The translations under genes were made by a program, and so were the position numbers. Of a stretch of 64,000 bases of DNA, positions 24,563-33,330 are shown piece after piece. This stretch comes from DATKUC01 sp964577375 (GTDB lineage: Bacteria; Spirochaetota; Spirochaetia; DSM-27196; DATKUC01): contig CAZNYW010000017.1 in the NCBI GenBank assembly GCA_964577375.1, forward strand, positions 1 to 64,000, given 5' to 3'. Numbering within the stretch: the stretch's first letter is position 1; each line of letters opens with the position of its first letter. The notes beneath the pieces were generated by a model, which was not told where the DNA came from, did not search any database, and was given only the letters and a program-made list of their open reading frames with translations.

Positions 24563-25891
24563 ATGCTCGATAGAATTTCGCGGAAATTTTCGGATGTTGT
24601 CCGGCAGGTGTCGGGCAAGGCGGCTATTTCCGAAAAGAACATACAGGACGCAGTCCAGGAGATCAAAGTCGCGCTTCTTGAGGCGGACGTGAATCTCCGC
24701 GTCGTCCGGCGATTCGTTAACCGCACGATCGAAGACGCGACGGGCGAACAGGTAATACGTGCCGTATCGCCCGGGCAGCAGTTCATCAAGATCATCTATG
24801 ATCGGATGGTACAGCTGCTCGGTGACGAACGGCAGGAGCTCTCGCTCCGCGGACCGGACACGCAGTCGGTTATCCTGCTTCTGGGACTTCAGGGGTCAGG
24901 CAAGACGACGACAGCTGCGAAGCTCGGCGTTCATCTCGCCAGACGGAGCCGGAAGCCGCTGCTTGTGGCGGCAGACCTTGTCCGTCCTGCAGCGGTCGAG
25001 CAGCTCGTCGTCCTGGGGAGACAGGCCGGGATCGAAGTCTACCGCGAAGAGGGGGCGAGCGATCCGGTGAAGGTCGTGAAAAACGGCCTCGCGTTTGCCC
25101 GGAAAGGGCAGTTCGACACCGTTCTCGTCGATACCTCCGGACGGATGCAGATCGATGAGGCGTTGATGGCCGAGATCGTCAGGATTCGCGATGCGGCGAA
25201 GCCTGACGAGACGCTTCTCGTTGCCGATGCAATGACCGGTCAGAACGCGGTCGACATCGCCAGGGAGTTCGACGAAAAGGTCGGAGTTACCGGAGTCGTG
25301 CTCACGAAGTTCGATTCCGACACCCGCGGCGGCGCAGCGCTTTCGCTCAAGTCGATAACCGGGAAGGCGGTGAAGTACATCGGCGTGGGCGAGAAGCTCG
25401 ATGCCCTGGAGCCCTTCTACCCTGATCGAATCGCTTCACGGATTCTGGGGATGGGCGATGTGGTCAGCCTGGTCGAGAAGGCGCAGGAAAACTTCGACCA
25501 GGAAGAGGCCGTAGCGCTCCAGCAGAAGATGGCGTCGGAGACCTTCACGCTCCAGGATTACCTGGATCAGTTTCAGAAGGTCCGAAAGATGGGAAGTGTT
25601 CAATCGCTGGTCGAGATGATGCCCGGGCTCAAGGGACGGGTGGATGAGAATTCGATAGACGACGGCGAAATGAAACGTGAAGAGGCGATTATCCAGTCGA
25701 TGACCCGGAACGAACGGGGCAACTACCGGATAATCGGGCCTTCGCGGAGAAAGCGAATTGCCCACGGAAGCGGAACATCCGTGTTCGAAGTGAATCGATT
25801 GTTGAAGAAGTTCGAGAAGATGAAACTCATGATGAGAAAGGTGTCAAAGAGCAAAAAGCTTCAATCCCGGCTGTTTGCCGGCGATCTGTAG
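24563..25891 (+). CDS. ffh: Signal recognition particle GTPase Ffh
   Basis: 442 residues with N, G and M domains. G-domain motifs are GLQGSGKTTTAAKL (about 112-125), DTSGR and TKFDSDTRGG. The C-terminal M domain is methionine-rich (MKLMMRKVSK) and binds 4.5S RNA and signal sequences. It delivers nascent membrane proteins to FtsY. No strong SD is visible. It leads an ffh-rpsP-khpA-rimM-trmD-rplS run, a common bacterial arrangement. Confidence 0.97.
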   Translation: MLDRISRKFSDVVRQVSGKAAISEKNIQDAVQEIKVALLEADVNLRVVRRFVNRTIEDATGEQVIRAVSPGQQFIKIIYDRMVQLLGDERQELSLRGPDTQSVILLLGLQGSGKTTTAAKLGVHLARRSRKPLLVAADLVRPAAVEQLVVLGRQAGIEVYREEGASDPVKVVKNGLAFARKGQFDTVLVDTSGRMQIDEALMAEIVRIRDAAKPDETLLVADAMTGQNAVDIAREFDEKVGVTGVVLTKFDSDTRGGAALSLKSITGKAVKYIGVGEKLDALEPFYPDRIASRILGMGDVVSLVEKAQENFDQEEAVALQQKMASETFTLQDYLDQFQKVRKMGSVQSLVEMMPGLKGRVDENSIDDGEMKREEAIIQSMTRNERGNYRIIGPSRRKRIAHGSGTSVFEVNRLLKKFEKMKLMMRKVSKSKKLQSRLFAGDL

Positions 25892-25938
25892 GCTGCAATT
25901 CGCGGCACCTCGAAGTTGCATGCGCGAGGAGGATTTAG

Positions 25939-26190
25939 GTGAGTGTCAGTATCAGACTGAAAAGGTTCGGGACAAAGAAGCGCCCATTCTATCGGATCGT
26001 TGTAACCGATTCACGGGCTCCGCGGGACGGCGCCACGCTCGAGGAGGTCGGCCTCTACCATCCGATCGAGCTGGAAGAGAAGCAGATTACGCTTCAGGAA
26101 GACCGCATCAAAGAGTGGCTGGACAAGGGTGCCCGGCCGAGCGATACCGTACGGAGACTTCTGAATCGCAAGAACTTCCACCTCAAATAG
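25939..26190 (+). CDS. rpsP: 30S ribosomal protein bS16
   Basis: 83 residues, full length. The N-terminus SVSIRLKRFGTKKRPFYRIVVTDSR is diagnostic, as is the GARPSDTV element. The start is GTG 25939, preceded by GAGGAGG. Confidence 0.97.
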   Translation: MSVSIRLKRFGTKKRPFYRIVVTDSRAPRDGATLEEVGLYHPIELEEKQITLQEDRIKEWLDKGARPSDTVRRLLNRKNFHLK

Positions 26191-26221
26191 CGGCGGCTCG
26201 TCGAATCTCAAGGAGTTGAGT

Positions 26222-26455
26222 GTGGAAAAAGAGTTGGTAACCTACGTTGCACGGGCCCTTGTGGACGAGCCCGATGGCGTCGAGGTGAACATGATCGAAG
26301 GTGAAAAGTCCACGATACTCGAATTGAAGGTCTCGCAGGCCGATATCGGAAAGGTCATCGGCAAGCACGGGCGGATCGCAAAGGCTATTCGCACGATTCT
26401 CAGTGCGACCGCCACGAAGACCGGAAAGCGAATCGTTCTGGAGATTCTCGACTGA
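26222..26455 (+). CDS. khpA: RNA-binding KH-domain protein KhpA
   Basis: 77 residues with a single KH domain and GKHGRIAKAIR (GxxG) motif. KhpA proteins bind RNA, usually with KhpB, and affect cell division and envelope genes in Gram-positives. GTG 26222 is preferred over TTG 26216 because AAGGAG (26210-26215) is 6 nt upstream of it, and the resulting MEKELV N-terminus is typical. Confidence 0.93.
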   Translation: MEKELVTYVARALVDEPDGVEVNMIEGEKSTILELKVSQADIGKVIGKHGRIAKAIRTILSATATKTGKRIVLEILD

Positions 26456-26467
26456 CAGGGTGAGGGT

Positions 26468-27001
26468 ATGAGTGATTCGTCGACCGCGAACGACATGCCG
26501 GCGGATATGCTGGCGGTCGGCGTGGTCCGGGGTACCCATGGTCTTGACGGCAGAATCAAGGTGGAAAGCCTGTCCGGCGAGGCGGACCACTTTTTCAGGA
26601 TGACGGCGGTCACCGTTTTCCAGAACGGTCGGAAGAGGCAGTACCGGATTGAATCGGTTACCGGTTCCGGCAGCTCGCTGATCGTAAAGCTTGACGGAGC
26701 GGACGACGTGGACGAGGCGCGCAGGCTCGTCGGCGCCGAATTGTGGCAGCCGCGTGAGCTTGCCGCGCCGCTCGGCGAAGCGGAGTTCTATTACCGGGAC
26801 CTGTGCCGGTGTGAACTGGCTTTCGATGGCCGCACGGTCGGAAGGATTGCCGGCGTCAGCAGCGCTGCGGGTGCCGAGCTTCTGGAGGTCCGCTGCACGG
26901 ACGGAAAGACGGTGCTTGTGCCGTTCCGGGACGAGTTCATTGGTGAAGTGAACGTCGACAAGCGAACGGTTGAGCTGAAGGCCGGCTGGATTCTGGAATG
27001 A
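26468..27001 (+). CDS. rimM: Ribosome maturation factor RimM
   Basis: 177 residues. The N-terminal beta-barrel (VGVVRGTHGLDGRIKV) binds uS19; the PRC-like C-terminal domain contains FYYRDL and VPFRDEFI. It assists 30S head assembly. Its stop overlaps the trmD start by 4 bp. Confidence 0.95.
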   Translation: MSDSSTANDMPADMLAVGVVRGTHGLDGRIKVESLSGEADHFFRMTAVTVFQNGRKRQYRIESVTGSGSSLIVKLDGADDVDEARRLVGAELWQPRELAAPLGEAEFYYRDLCRCELAFDGRTVGRIAGVSSAAGAELLEVRCTDGKTVLVPFRDEFIGEVNVDKRTVELKAGWILE

Positions 27002-27747
27002 AGATCACCGTGCTCAGCCTTTTTCCGGAAATTGTCGACGCATTTTTTGATTCGTCGATAATGGCGAAGTCGCGGGAGAAGGGGCTGATCGAATACCGGT
27101 CCGTCAATATCCGCGACTACGCGCATGACCGCCACCGCACCTGCGATGACGCACCCTACGGTGGCGGCGCCGGAATGGTGCTGAAACCGGAGCCCGTCGC
27201 ACGGGCGCTCGAAGACGCCGGGGCAAAGGCGGTTCGGACGGTTTTCGCGACACCGTCGGGCAGGCTTTTCGACCAGGCATGCGCGCGAGAGCTCGCCGCG
27301 GAGCCGGAGCTGCTTTTCCTGTGCGGCCGCTACGAGGGGGTCGATCAGCGCGTGATCGACCTCTACATCGATGACGAGATATCGATCGGCGACTACGTGA
27401 TTTCGTCGGGAGAGATTGCGACCCTGGTGATTGTGGATGCGGTGTACCGGCTGATCGAAGGGGTGATCTCGGCCGATTCTCTCGAAGAGGAGAGTTTTGA
27501 GCGGGGGCTTCTGGAATACCCGCACTACACCAGGCCGGAGAACTTCGAAGGTTTGCGGGTGCCGGAAGTGCTGCTTTCCGGCCACCATGAGAATATTCGT
27601 GGGTGGCGGCTTTCGCAGAGCCTTGCGAAGACTGCGAAGTATCGGCCGGACCTGATGGAACGGGTGGTGCTGACGACCGAAGAAAAGAGATTGATTGAAA
27701 AAGCAGGATGGGAAGGAGCGGATTATGGATGCGATAAAGGCAGTTGA
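26998..27747 (+). CDS. trmD: tRNA (guanine-N1)-methyltransferase TrmD
   Basis: 249 residues, a SPOUT knot methyltransferase making m1G37 to prevent frameshifting. Motifs: LFPEIVDAF, DDAPYGGGAGMV, LCGRYEGVDQRV and the knot segment ISIGDYVISSGE. The C-terminal part has EYPHYTRP. It is coupled to rimM by an ATGA overlap, and its 3' end overlaps rplS by 23 bp. Confidence 0.97.
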   Translation: MKITVLSLFPEIVDAFFDSSIMAKSREKGLIEYRSVNIRDYAHDRHRTCDDAPYGGGAGMVLKPEPVARALEDAGAKAVRTVFATPSGRLFDQACARELAAEPELLFLCGRYEGVDQRVIDLYIDDEISIGDYVISSGEIATLVIVDAVYRLIEGVISADSLEEESFERGLLEYPHYTRPENFEGLRVPEVLLSGHHENIRGWRLSQSLAKTAKYRPDLMERVVLTTEEKRLIEKAGWEGADYGCDKGS

Positions 27748-28126
27748 AACACCGCAGATGAAGGACAATGCGGAGAACTTCCGCATCGGAGATACCATCA
27801 AGGTTCACTTCAACATCGTTGAAGGAAGGAACGAGCGCGTACAGGTTTACGAGGGTCTGGTAATTGCGTTGAAGAACGGCGGACTTCGAAAGACCGTGAC
27901 CGTGCGCAAAATGTCCTACGGCGTTGGGGTGGAAAGAGTCTTTCCGCTGCATTCTCCGCGGATCCAGAAGATTGAAGTTGTTCGCGCCGGAAAGGTGCGG
28001 CGATCGAAGCTATATTATATCCGTGAGCGTGTCGGAAAGTCGGCCAAGGTCAAAGAGCTTATCCGGAAGAAGTCTACTTCGAGGTCTGCGCCGCAGGCGG
28101 CCGCGGAATCTCAGGAACAGCAATAA
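27725..28126 (+). CDS. rplS: 50S ribosomal protein bL19
   Basis: 133 residues. The FRIGDTIKVHF, ERVQVYEGLVIA, GVGVERVFPLHSP and RRSKLYYIRER segments identify bL19. The C-terminal extension (KKSTSRSAPQ...) is beyond the usual 115 residues. ATG 27725 has AAGGAG upstream. Confidence 0.97.
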   Translation: MDAIKAVETPQMKDNAENFRIGDTIKVHFNIVEGRNERVQVYEGLVIALKNGGLRKTVTVRKMSYGVGVERVFPLHSPRIQKIEVVRAGKVRRSKLYYIRERVGKSAKVKELIRKKSTSRSAPQAAAESQEQQ

Positions 28127-28151
28127 GCCCTCCGGCGGGAGATGACGCGCG

Positions 28152-29354
28152 TTGAGCGGTCCTGTCGATCCCCCGCCTGGCTCCTTCAATCACTCGCCTT
28201 CCCGCGCTCAACCCGGAGCCGGTGGGAACGTGACCGCGGCCGGACGATCCGGCGGCAGCGGCGTCGCGCTCTCGCTCGGGAGAGGTGTTGCATCGCAGCT
28301 CAAGCCCGGTGAAATTGTAACTCTCCGTGTAGTACAGCCGGTAGCCGGCGGACAGTGGCAGGTAAGCCTTTCAGGAAAGCTTCTCACCGTGACGGCGCAG
28401 GTACAGCTTCAGCCCGGCGCCGTGATGAGAGCCGTGGTCGAAAAGACCGCGGGTCGTGTGCTTCTGCGACTGATTCCGGACTCGCTGCCGGCGAGGATTT
28501 CACAGTCACTCGGTCTCCCGAATACTCCGCAGCTCGGTCTCGCAGTCGATGCGCTTTTGCAATCGCACATGGCGCTGTCTGCCGGACAGGTCACCTCAGT
28601 CCTCAAGGCACTGCTGCGTCTCCGGCGTCAGGACGCCGGGAGTGCCCGCGTGCTCGCGCTGCTGCACGACCGTGGGCTGAGCTTCACCTCGGATCAGGTT
28701 GAAGAGCTCTTGACGGCTCTGGAAGGCGCTCCAGCATGGGCAGGTGACGCCGATGGAGGACAGAGACGGAATTACCGCGAGCCGGATGGGAACCACGAGG
28801 AGCCGGAATCACGCAGCCGTCCTTCCGCACGGGCCGGTGTCAGGGATGCCGTAGGGGGCGCGCTGCGCTTCTTTTGCGGCAGGACCGCCGGGATTGGAGA
28901 TCACCTGTTGCAGCTTTTCAACCACATTCCGGCGCGCCATGACGGGTGGGTGGTGATTCCTTTCGGATACGCGGTGACGGAGCGCAGCGGGGTGCGCGCG
29001 CAGGAGGAAATGAGCGTCAATGGAAGTCTGCGGTTGCATGTCACCACGCAGACAGCCAGATCGGTCGGCCCGGAAGTGGACAGCGCCCGGCTCTACGTCA
29101 GCTGTGGCGGCTCGAGCTGGCTCTTCGGCTGGCCGCTCGATGGAGATCGAGAGCCAGGGAACCCGGCCGAGACGCGGCGCATGGAAATACACACGGATGC
29201 GGAGCCCGGCCGCGCTTCGCTGCGGGAGCTCTTTGCGACGGTGCGCAGGCTTGGCTTCGTACCCCCGGCGTCGCTGTTGCCGCTGAGCAATTCCGACGGG
29301 TTTTCGGTGGGCGAACCGGAGCGTGGAGCCTTCGAGGTCAACGAAAGTCTCTGA
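28152..29354 (+). CDS. Hypothetical protein, position and pattern suggest a FliK/YlqG-like protein
   Basis: 400 residues, no firm family. The N-terminal part (about 35-110) is beta-rich with repeating hydrophobic/Gly strands. A helical region (120-190) and a charged linker (195-230) follow, and the C-terminal 170 residues are again beta-rich. It lies between rplS and a FlhB-tail homologue, the place occupied by YlqG beside YlqH in Bacillus. A hook-length-control-like role is therefore possible but unproven. The start is TTG 28152 with GGGAG about 11 nt upstream. Confidence 0.6.
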   Translation: MSGPVDPPPGSFNHSPSRAQPGAGGNVTAAGRSGGSGVALSLGRGVASQLKPGEIVTLRVVQPVAGGQWQVSLSGKLLTVTAQVQLQPGAVMRAVVEKTAGRVLLRLIPDSLPARISQSLGLPNTPQLGLAVDALLQSHMALSAGQVTSVLKALLRLRRQDAGSARVLALLHDRGLSFTSDQVEELLTALEGAPAWAGDADGGQRRNYREPDGNHEEPESRSRPSARAGVRDAVGGALRFFCGRTAGIGDHLLQLFNHIPARHDGWVVIPFGYAVTERSGVRAQEEMSVNGSLRLHVTTQTARSVGPEVDSARLYVSCGGSSWLFGWPLDGDREPGNPAETRRMEIHTDAEPGRASLRELFATVRRLGFVPPASLLPLSNSDGFSVGEPERGAFEVNESL

Positions 29355-29378
29355 ACAGGGGAGTGAGGCGGTCAAGGC

Positions 29379-29633
29379 GTGAAGAAATCAGTTGCGATCC
29401 GGTACGAAAAGGGTCTTCCGGCGCCGTTTATTCTGGCGAAGGGGAGGGAGCAGCTTGCCGACCGGATCGTGGAGCTCGCGGAGGCGAACGGAGTTCCGAT
29501 CGTCGAACGGACGGAGCTCGCCGAGGCGCTGTACATGGTGGATGCAGGCGCGTTTCTTCCGGACCAGTTTTTCGAAACCGTTGCAGAATTGCTGGTTTTC
29601 GTGCAGAATGTCGGGAAAGGGCGAAGAAGGTAG
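29379..29633 (+). CDS. FlhB C-terminal domain homologue (FhlB/YlqH type)
   Basis: 84 residues, similar to the cytoplasmic C-terminal domain of the flagellar export switch FlhB (VAIRYEKGLPAPFILAKG, ANGVPIVERTELAEALY, without the NPTH cleavage motif). Such stand-alone proteins can substitute for the FlhB tail in some bacteria. GTG start at 29379. It lies 24 bp after the FliK/YlqG-like gene and 6 bp before the HD-GYP gene. Confidence 0.85.
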   Translation: MKKSVAIRYEKGLPAPFILAKGREQLADRIVELAEANGVPIVERTELAEALYMVDAGAFLPDQFFETVAELLVFVQNVGKGRRR

Positions 29634-29639
29634 TCACTG

Positions 29640-30800
29640 ATGCGCAGTATCAAGCTCTCCGAGTTGAAAGCCGGAATGAGATTCGATCAACCAGTCTACA
29701 TCGACGGGGTGAACCTTCTGGTGCCCGAAGACGTCCCGATAAAGGAAAAGGACCTTGAGCGGCTCCGTCGATGGAACATCGACGAGGTGAGCACCGATGG
29801 AAAGGTGGTCGACCCCGGCGGAAGGGACGACTCGACAAGCGTGATAGGCGGAACAACGGTCGCGCCGGGTCAGCATCAGGTGATGGGAGTTTACTCGAAG
29901 CTGGCAACCCGCCTTGCCGGGATCCACTCCTCGGTGAAGCGGCAGCAGGACGTTGATTCGTCGGATATTGACGCGGTGGTCGATACCCTTTTTGCCTCGC
30001 TTCGCACGGACAAGAACGACATGATTCAGTACATCCTGTATGGCCTGCAGGGTGAGTCCGGCTTCGTGGAAAATGCGCTCAACTGTGCCGTTCTTGCGAC
30101 CCTGGTCGGCATGAACATGAACATGGTTCAGCACAAGCTGCTGCATCTGGCGACGGGAGCGCTTCTGCACGACATAGGGATGCTGAGGCTGCCGGACGCG
30201 ATCGTCTCCAAGCGGGGCGAGCTCACGCGTGAAGAGCGGCAGACTATTGCGACGCATCCGATACACTCCTACAAGATCATAACGCGTGAGATGAAGTTCC
30301 CCGATGAAATCGGTATCGTCGCCCTGCAGCACCAGGAAAGGTGGGACGGCGAAGGTTATCCGAAGGGACTTTCCGGGAAGGATATAGCGCTGCCGGCACG
30401 CATAGTTGCGGTTGCGGACTCATTCGAGGCGATGGTCAGCAAACGCCCCTATCGCAATTCCATGATCGGCTACGCTGCGATGCGGGCGATCCTTTCGGAC
30501 AATGCGCGGCGGTTCGATCCGGCCGTGCTGAAGTCCTTTATCCGTACAATGGGGATCTATCCGATCGGGAGCGTTGTGCTGCTCAGCAATTCGTGCGTCG
30601 GGCGGGTCATTGAAACGAACCCGGAATCTCCACTGCGTCCCCAGATCAAGATCATGATCGACGATGTCGGCAGGGAGTACCGCAAGGATGAGGGAGAGGT
30701 GATCGACCTTATGCACGAAAAGAAGGTGTTCATTGCCCGGGCAGTCGATCCCAAGGAGAAAAGCGAAGCGTCCGCCGGGGGAGCCGGAAACAACGGTTGA
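29640..30800 (+). CDS. HD-GYP domain protein, probable cyclic-di-GMP phosphodiesterase
   Basis: 386 residues. An N-terminal DUF3391-like segment (1-55) precedes the HD-GYP domain, with HDIG near 181-184, a His in THPIHSY, HQERWDGEGYP near 241 and DSFEAM. The metal-binding His/Asp set appears complete, so hydrolysis of cyclic di-GMP is likely. It is cytoplasmic. A link to motility is suggested by the upstream flagellar-type gene. Confidence 0.9.
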   Translation: MRSIKLSELKAGMRFDQPVYIDGVNLLVPEDVPIKEKDLERLRRWNIDEVSTDGKVVDPGGRDDSTSVIGGTTVAPGQHQVMGVYSKLATRLAGIHSSVKRQQDVDSSDIDAVVDTLFASLRTDKNDMIQYILYGLQGESGFVENALNCAVLATLVGMNMNMVQHKLLHLATGALLHDIGMLRLPDAIVSKRGELTREERQTIATHPIHSYKIITREMKFPDEIGIVALQHQERWDGEGYPKGLSGKDIALPARIVAVADSFEAMVSKRPYRNSMIGYAAMRAILSDNARRFDPAVLKSFIRTMGIYPIGSVVLLSNSCVGRVIETNPESPLRPQIKIMIDDVGREYRKDEGEVIDLMHEKKVFIARAVDPKEKSEASAGGAGNNG

Positions 30801-30806
30801 CCCGGC

Positions 30807-31190
30807 ATGAAGGCGCTCCGGTCGACTCGCGAACGTGGCGCAGACGGCGAATCGGTCGCTGCGCGATACCTCGAGGAGCAGGGCTTCCGAATTCTGGAAA
30901 GAAACTTCAGAATCCGCCGGGGAGAGGTCGATATAATAGCTGTACGGGGCGAAATCCTCGCATTCTGCGAGGTGAAGACCTGGAGATCTCTTCCCATGGA
31001 GAGCCTTGAACACGCGATATCGCGGGATAAGAGACGGCGGATCGTCACAACGGCAGCGTTCTTTCTGAGCCGCAACCCCAGTTTCCGGAACCACCAGGCG
31101 CGCTTTGACGTGCTCTACGTACCGGCCGGCGGTGGGCGGACGGAGGTCTGCCACATTGAGGGTGCGTTTGACGGAGACGGTGGATGGTAA
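30807..31190 (+). CDS. YraN/UPF0102 family putative endonuclease
   Basis: 127 residues. The core (GADGESVAARYLEEQGF, RRGEVDIIA, FCEVKTW) holds the Asp/Glu/Lys catalytic signature of the restriction-endonuclease-like fold. Biological role is not established for the family. Its 3' end overlaps the next small gene by 7 bp. Confidence 0.9.
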   Translation: MKALRSTRERGADGESVAARYLEEQGFRILERNFRIRRGEVDIIAVRGEILAFCEVKTWRSLPMESLEHAISRDKRRRIVTTAAFFLSRNPSFRNHQARFDVLYVPAGGGRTEVCHIEGAFDGDGGW

Positions 31191-31348
31191 GGATCGCGAA
31201 ACAGAGTGACCCGAAGAAGCTCCGCGACCTGAAAAGGCGAATAAACGATCCGGCATATCTGGCGTCAGCGATTCAGCGCATCGCACAAACGCTCACAAAT
31301 GAGCTCTACATGGGAGCAGAGATCAGAAATGGCCAGAAACAACAATGA
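31184..31348 (+). CDS. Small basic hypothetical protein (54 aa)
   Basis: ATG 31184 to TGA 31348 gives 54 residues, beginning MVRIAKQSDPKKLRDLKRRI and continuing with a helix (PAYLASAIQRIAQTLTNEL). It overlaps yraN by 7 bp and the following gene by 20 bp, so it fits tightly in the operon. Helical, basic, no signal peptide. No family recognised; reality is supported by gapless packing and sensible codon use. Confidence 0.6.
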   Translation: MVRIAKQSDPKKLRDLKRRINDPAYLASAIQRIAQTLTNELYMGAEIRNGQKQQ

Positions 31349-31808
31349 CCAGCGTCGGCGCAGAGGCCGCCGCCGATCGAATCGAAACTCGGACCGTTCC
31401 GTTGAACGCGGAGGGGCCGACCGCGCGCCGAAAGCTCCAAGAAGGGAGATCAACGCGGATGTGCCTCGCGAGGTCAAGTACCGGATGCCGGATCCACCGC
31501 CTACAAGAGAGTACGGCGCCTGTCCAATCTGCAACCAGCCGATGCGCGACATACAGTCAGCCATCGCGTTTCCACCCTCCGATCAGCCTGCCCACTTCGA
31601 GTGTGTAATCAGGCGCATCGGCGAGGATGAGAAGATATCCGAGAGTGAGAGGGTGGTCTACCTTGGCAACGGCTCGTTTGGCATAATCGAGGACCGCACC
31701 GCATCGGGGGAGTCAAAATACGTAATCAGAAAGCGGATTCAGTTCGAGGAGCCCGAGAAAGCGGTCGGCTGGCGCAAGGAGCTCAGCCCGGGAATATCCC
31801 GGGAGTAG
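31329..31808 (+). CDS. Conserved hypothetical with Cys-x2-Cys zinc-knuckle-like motif
   Basis: 159 residues. The N-terminus is strongly basic and low-complexity (RRRRGRRRSNRN). A CPICNQPMRDI motif and a later HFECVI supply a possible C-x2-C...H-x2-C metal site. The C-terminal half is beta-rich (VVYLGNGSFGIIE). RNA or ribosome association is possible but speculative. ATG 31329 is chosen; ATG 31299 is in frame but extends further into the upstream small gene. Confidence 0.7.
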   Translation: MARNNNDQRRRRGRRRSNRNSDRSVERGGADRAPKAPRREINADVPREVKYRMPDPPPTREYGACPICNQPMRDIQSAIAFPPSDQPAHFECVIRRIGEDEKISESERVVYLGNGSFGIIEDRTASGESKYVIRKRIQFEEPEKAVGWRKELSPGISRE

Positions 31809-31828
31809 ACCCGGCGGAGTCCCGTTTC

Positions 31829-32662
31829 CTACCTGTTCTTTGCATCCCTGATAAGATTCATGACCTCGATGGCGCGGGCGCGGACCTGTGAAGCGTAGGA
31901 ACCGAGGGCGACCTCGGCGACCGCCTGAAACAGGCCCGGATCCCGGAGGTCGGGAGCGGTGTAGACTGGGTTCTTGATGCCGGGGACCTCGGGACGCCGA
32001 GCGGCAGTGTAGACCGTGGCGACTGCATCGAGCGTTGCGAGCGCAAGCCGGTCGTCTCTCCACCGGGCGTTGTTGGACGCAAGCAGCTCTCGCAGCATGG
32101 AAATCTCATCTCTGGTGGGCTCCGGTGTGAGCCGGACTACGGCAACGACGGCAGCTGCCCGAACGTCGGGGCTTGGATCCGAGATGCATATCTGTTTGAC
32201 CTCACTCAGAGCATCGGCTCCGCCGATTTGTGCCAGCAGCTCTACCGCGCGTGCCCGGAGGATCGGGTAGTCGTTGGCAATGGTGGCTCCCTTGCGAAGC
32301 TGTTCACGGGTACCCTGGCTCGCAAGCGCGGAGAGCAGGGAGAGAGCGCCCGGGCTGTCTGCGGTTATCTCTCCGGAATGAATGAGCGGTGCCAGAAAAT
32401 CGAGTGCCTGCGCTTTGATGGACGGATCGTCGGACCGCGCCCAGTAGCCGGCGATCGCGGCGTCGATCTCTTCGCGGGTCAAAGGGCGTCCGGCGCCGGG
32501 GTACTTTACCCAGTCCGGCGTGGAACCATTCTCCGCGGTGTTCGCCGGCGCCTGTTGAGCCTGAACTGCTGCCGGCAGAGTCGCAAGCAGGAGCACCAGG
32601 CTGAGCTGGAGAACGTGTAGGAGCGCTGCGAATTTCCGGTGCGCGGACGCGGGGACGGGCAC
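31829..32662 (-). CDS. Exported HEAT-repeat-like protein
   Basis: 277 residues. The N-terminus has a basic stretch (SAHRKF), a hydrophobic core (ALLHVLQLSLVLLLATLP) and an AVQAQQ cleavage-like site, so export is expected. The mature part is all-helical with HEAT-like repeats (RARAVELLAQIGGADALSEV, DVRAAAVVAVVRL, VRARAIEVMNLI). GTG 32662 is supported by a promoter whose -10 lies 6 nt upstream, giving a leaderless start; longer upstream frames would run through the promoter. A scaffold role is inferred. Confidence 0.75.
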   Translation of the reverse strand: MPVPASAHRKFAALLHVLQLSLVLLLATLPAAVQAQQAPANTAENGSTPDWVKYPGAGRPLTREEIDAAIAGYWARSDDPSIKAQALDFLAPLIHSGEITADSPGALSLLSALASQGTREQLRKGATIANDYPILRARAVELLAQIGGADALSEVKQICISDPSPDVRAAAVVAVVRLTPEPTRDEISMLRELLASNNARWRDDRLALATLDAVATVYTAARRPEVPGIKNPVYTAPDLRDPGLFQAVAEVALGSYASQVRARAIEVMNLIRDAKNR

Positions 32663-32668
32663 GGGGAT

Positions 32669-32698
32669 AGTATACGTCCGCCCGGTTGACGGTGTCAA
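32669..32698 (-). promoter_or_regulatory. Predicted promoter of the HEAT-repeat gene, leaderless
   Basis: Minus strand: TTGACA (32698-32693), 18 nt, TATACT (32674-32669). Six nucleotides separate the -10 from GTG 32662, so transcription should begin at the start codon. Confidence 0.55.
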
Positions 32699-32721
32699 AA
32701 CGGCGCGAGATCGGCCCTTTG

Positions 32722-32750
32722 TTGACCCCTGCCCATTCTCCCGGTACAAT
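32722..32750 (+). promoter_or_regulatory. Predicted coaD promoter, leaderless
   Basis: TTGACC (32722-32727), 17 nt, TACAAT (32745-32750), then exactly 6 nt to ATG 32757. The only SD-like sequence (GGAG 32751-32754) is too close to the ATG to function. Confidence 0.6.
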
Positions 32751-32756
32751 GGAGCG

Positions 32757-33251
32757 ATGCTGAGGGCGCTGTTTCCGGGGTCCTTCGACCCGCCCACAAA
32801 TGGCCATCTGAACCTCATCCAGCGCGCTTGCGGCATCTACGATCACATTCACGTGGTCATTGCGGTCAACCCGACGAAGGAGTACACCTTTACGGCCGAA
32901 GAGCGTCTTCACATGATGCGCGAGCTGCTGAAGGGATATGACAACGTAGATGTGGAGCTCTGGGACAAGCTCATCGTCGAGTACGCCGAAAAGGTGGGAG
33001 CGCGACTGATGATCCGCGGCGTTCGCGCACTTGCCGATTTCAGCTACGAGTTCGAGCTTTCGATGGTCAACAAGGGCTTGAACAGCGGCATCGAAACGAT
33101 TTTCATGCCTACAGACCCGCAGTATTTTGTGCTGCGATCTTCTCAGATCAAGGAACTTGCCCGTCTGGGCGGTGATATCTCCACTATGGTGCCTGACATG
33201 GTCGCCGAGGCGCTCCGGAAGAAGGTTTTCCGGCAGTCGGAAGTGCATTAA
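32757..33251 (+). CDS. coaD: Phosphopantetheine adenylyltransferase
   Basis: 164 residues, full length. It transfers AMP to 4'-phosphopantetheine in CoA synthesis. The nucleotidyltransferase motif is FPGSFDPPTNGH (6-17) with the T/H-x-G-H signature. RGVRALADFSYEFE and the C-terminal SSQIKELARLGGDIS (ISSTxxR equivalent) are present. Confidence 0.97.
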   Translation: MLRALFPGSFDPPTNGHLNLIQRACGIYDHIHVVIAVNPTKEYTFTAEERLHMMRELLKGYDNVDVELWDKLIVEYAEKVGARLMIRGVRALADFSYEFELSMVNKGLNSGIETIFMPTDPQYFVLRSSQIKELARLGGDISTMVPDMVAEALRKKVFRQSEVH

Positions 33252-33270
33252 TCGGGTGGCGGCCGAGTTC

Positions 33271-33299
33271 TTGACAAGCGACAGTTGATCGGATAAGGT
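33271..33299 (+). promoter_or_regulatory. Predicted promoter of rpmF-acpP-rnc
   Basis: TTGACA (33271-33276), 17 nt, TAAGGT (33294-33299), predicted start near 33306. The leader carries AGAGGGG as RBS, in contrast to the leaderless coaD just upstream. Confidence 0.5.
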
Positions 33300-33330
33300 T
33301 GGCTTCATTATCATTGAAGAGGGGTAACGC

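Noticed and set aside
31787..31803. CCCGGGA/TCCCGGG inverted repeat at the end of the Cys-knuckle gene as a bidirectional terminator
   Set aside because: The arms lie in the coding end, the loop is 3 nt, and no T-run occurs on either strand.
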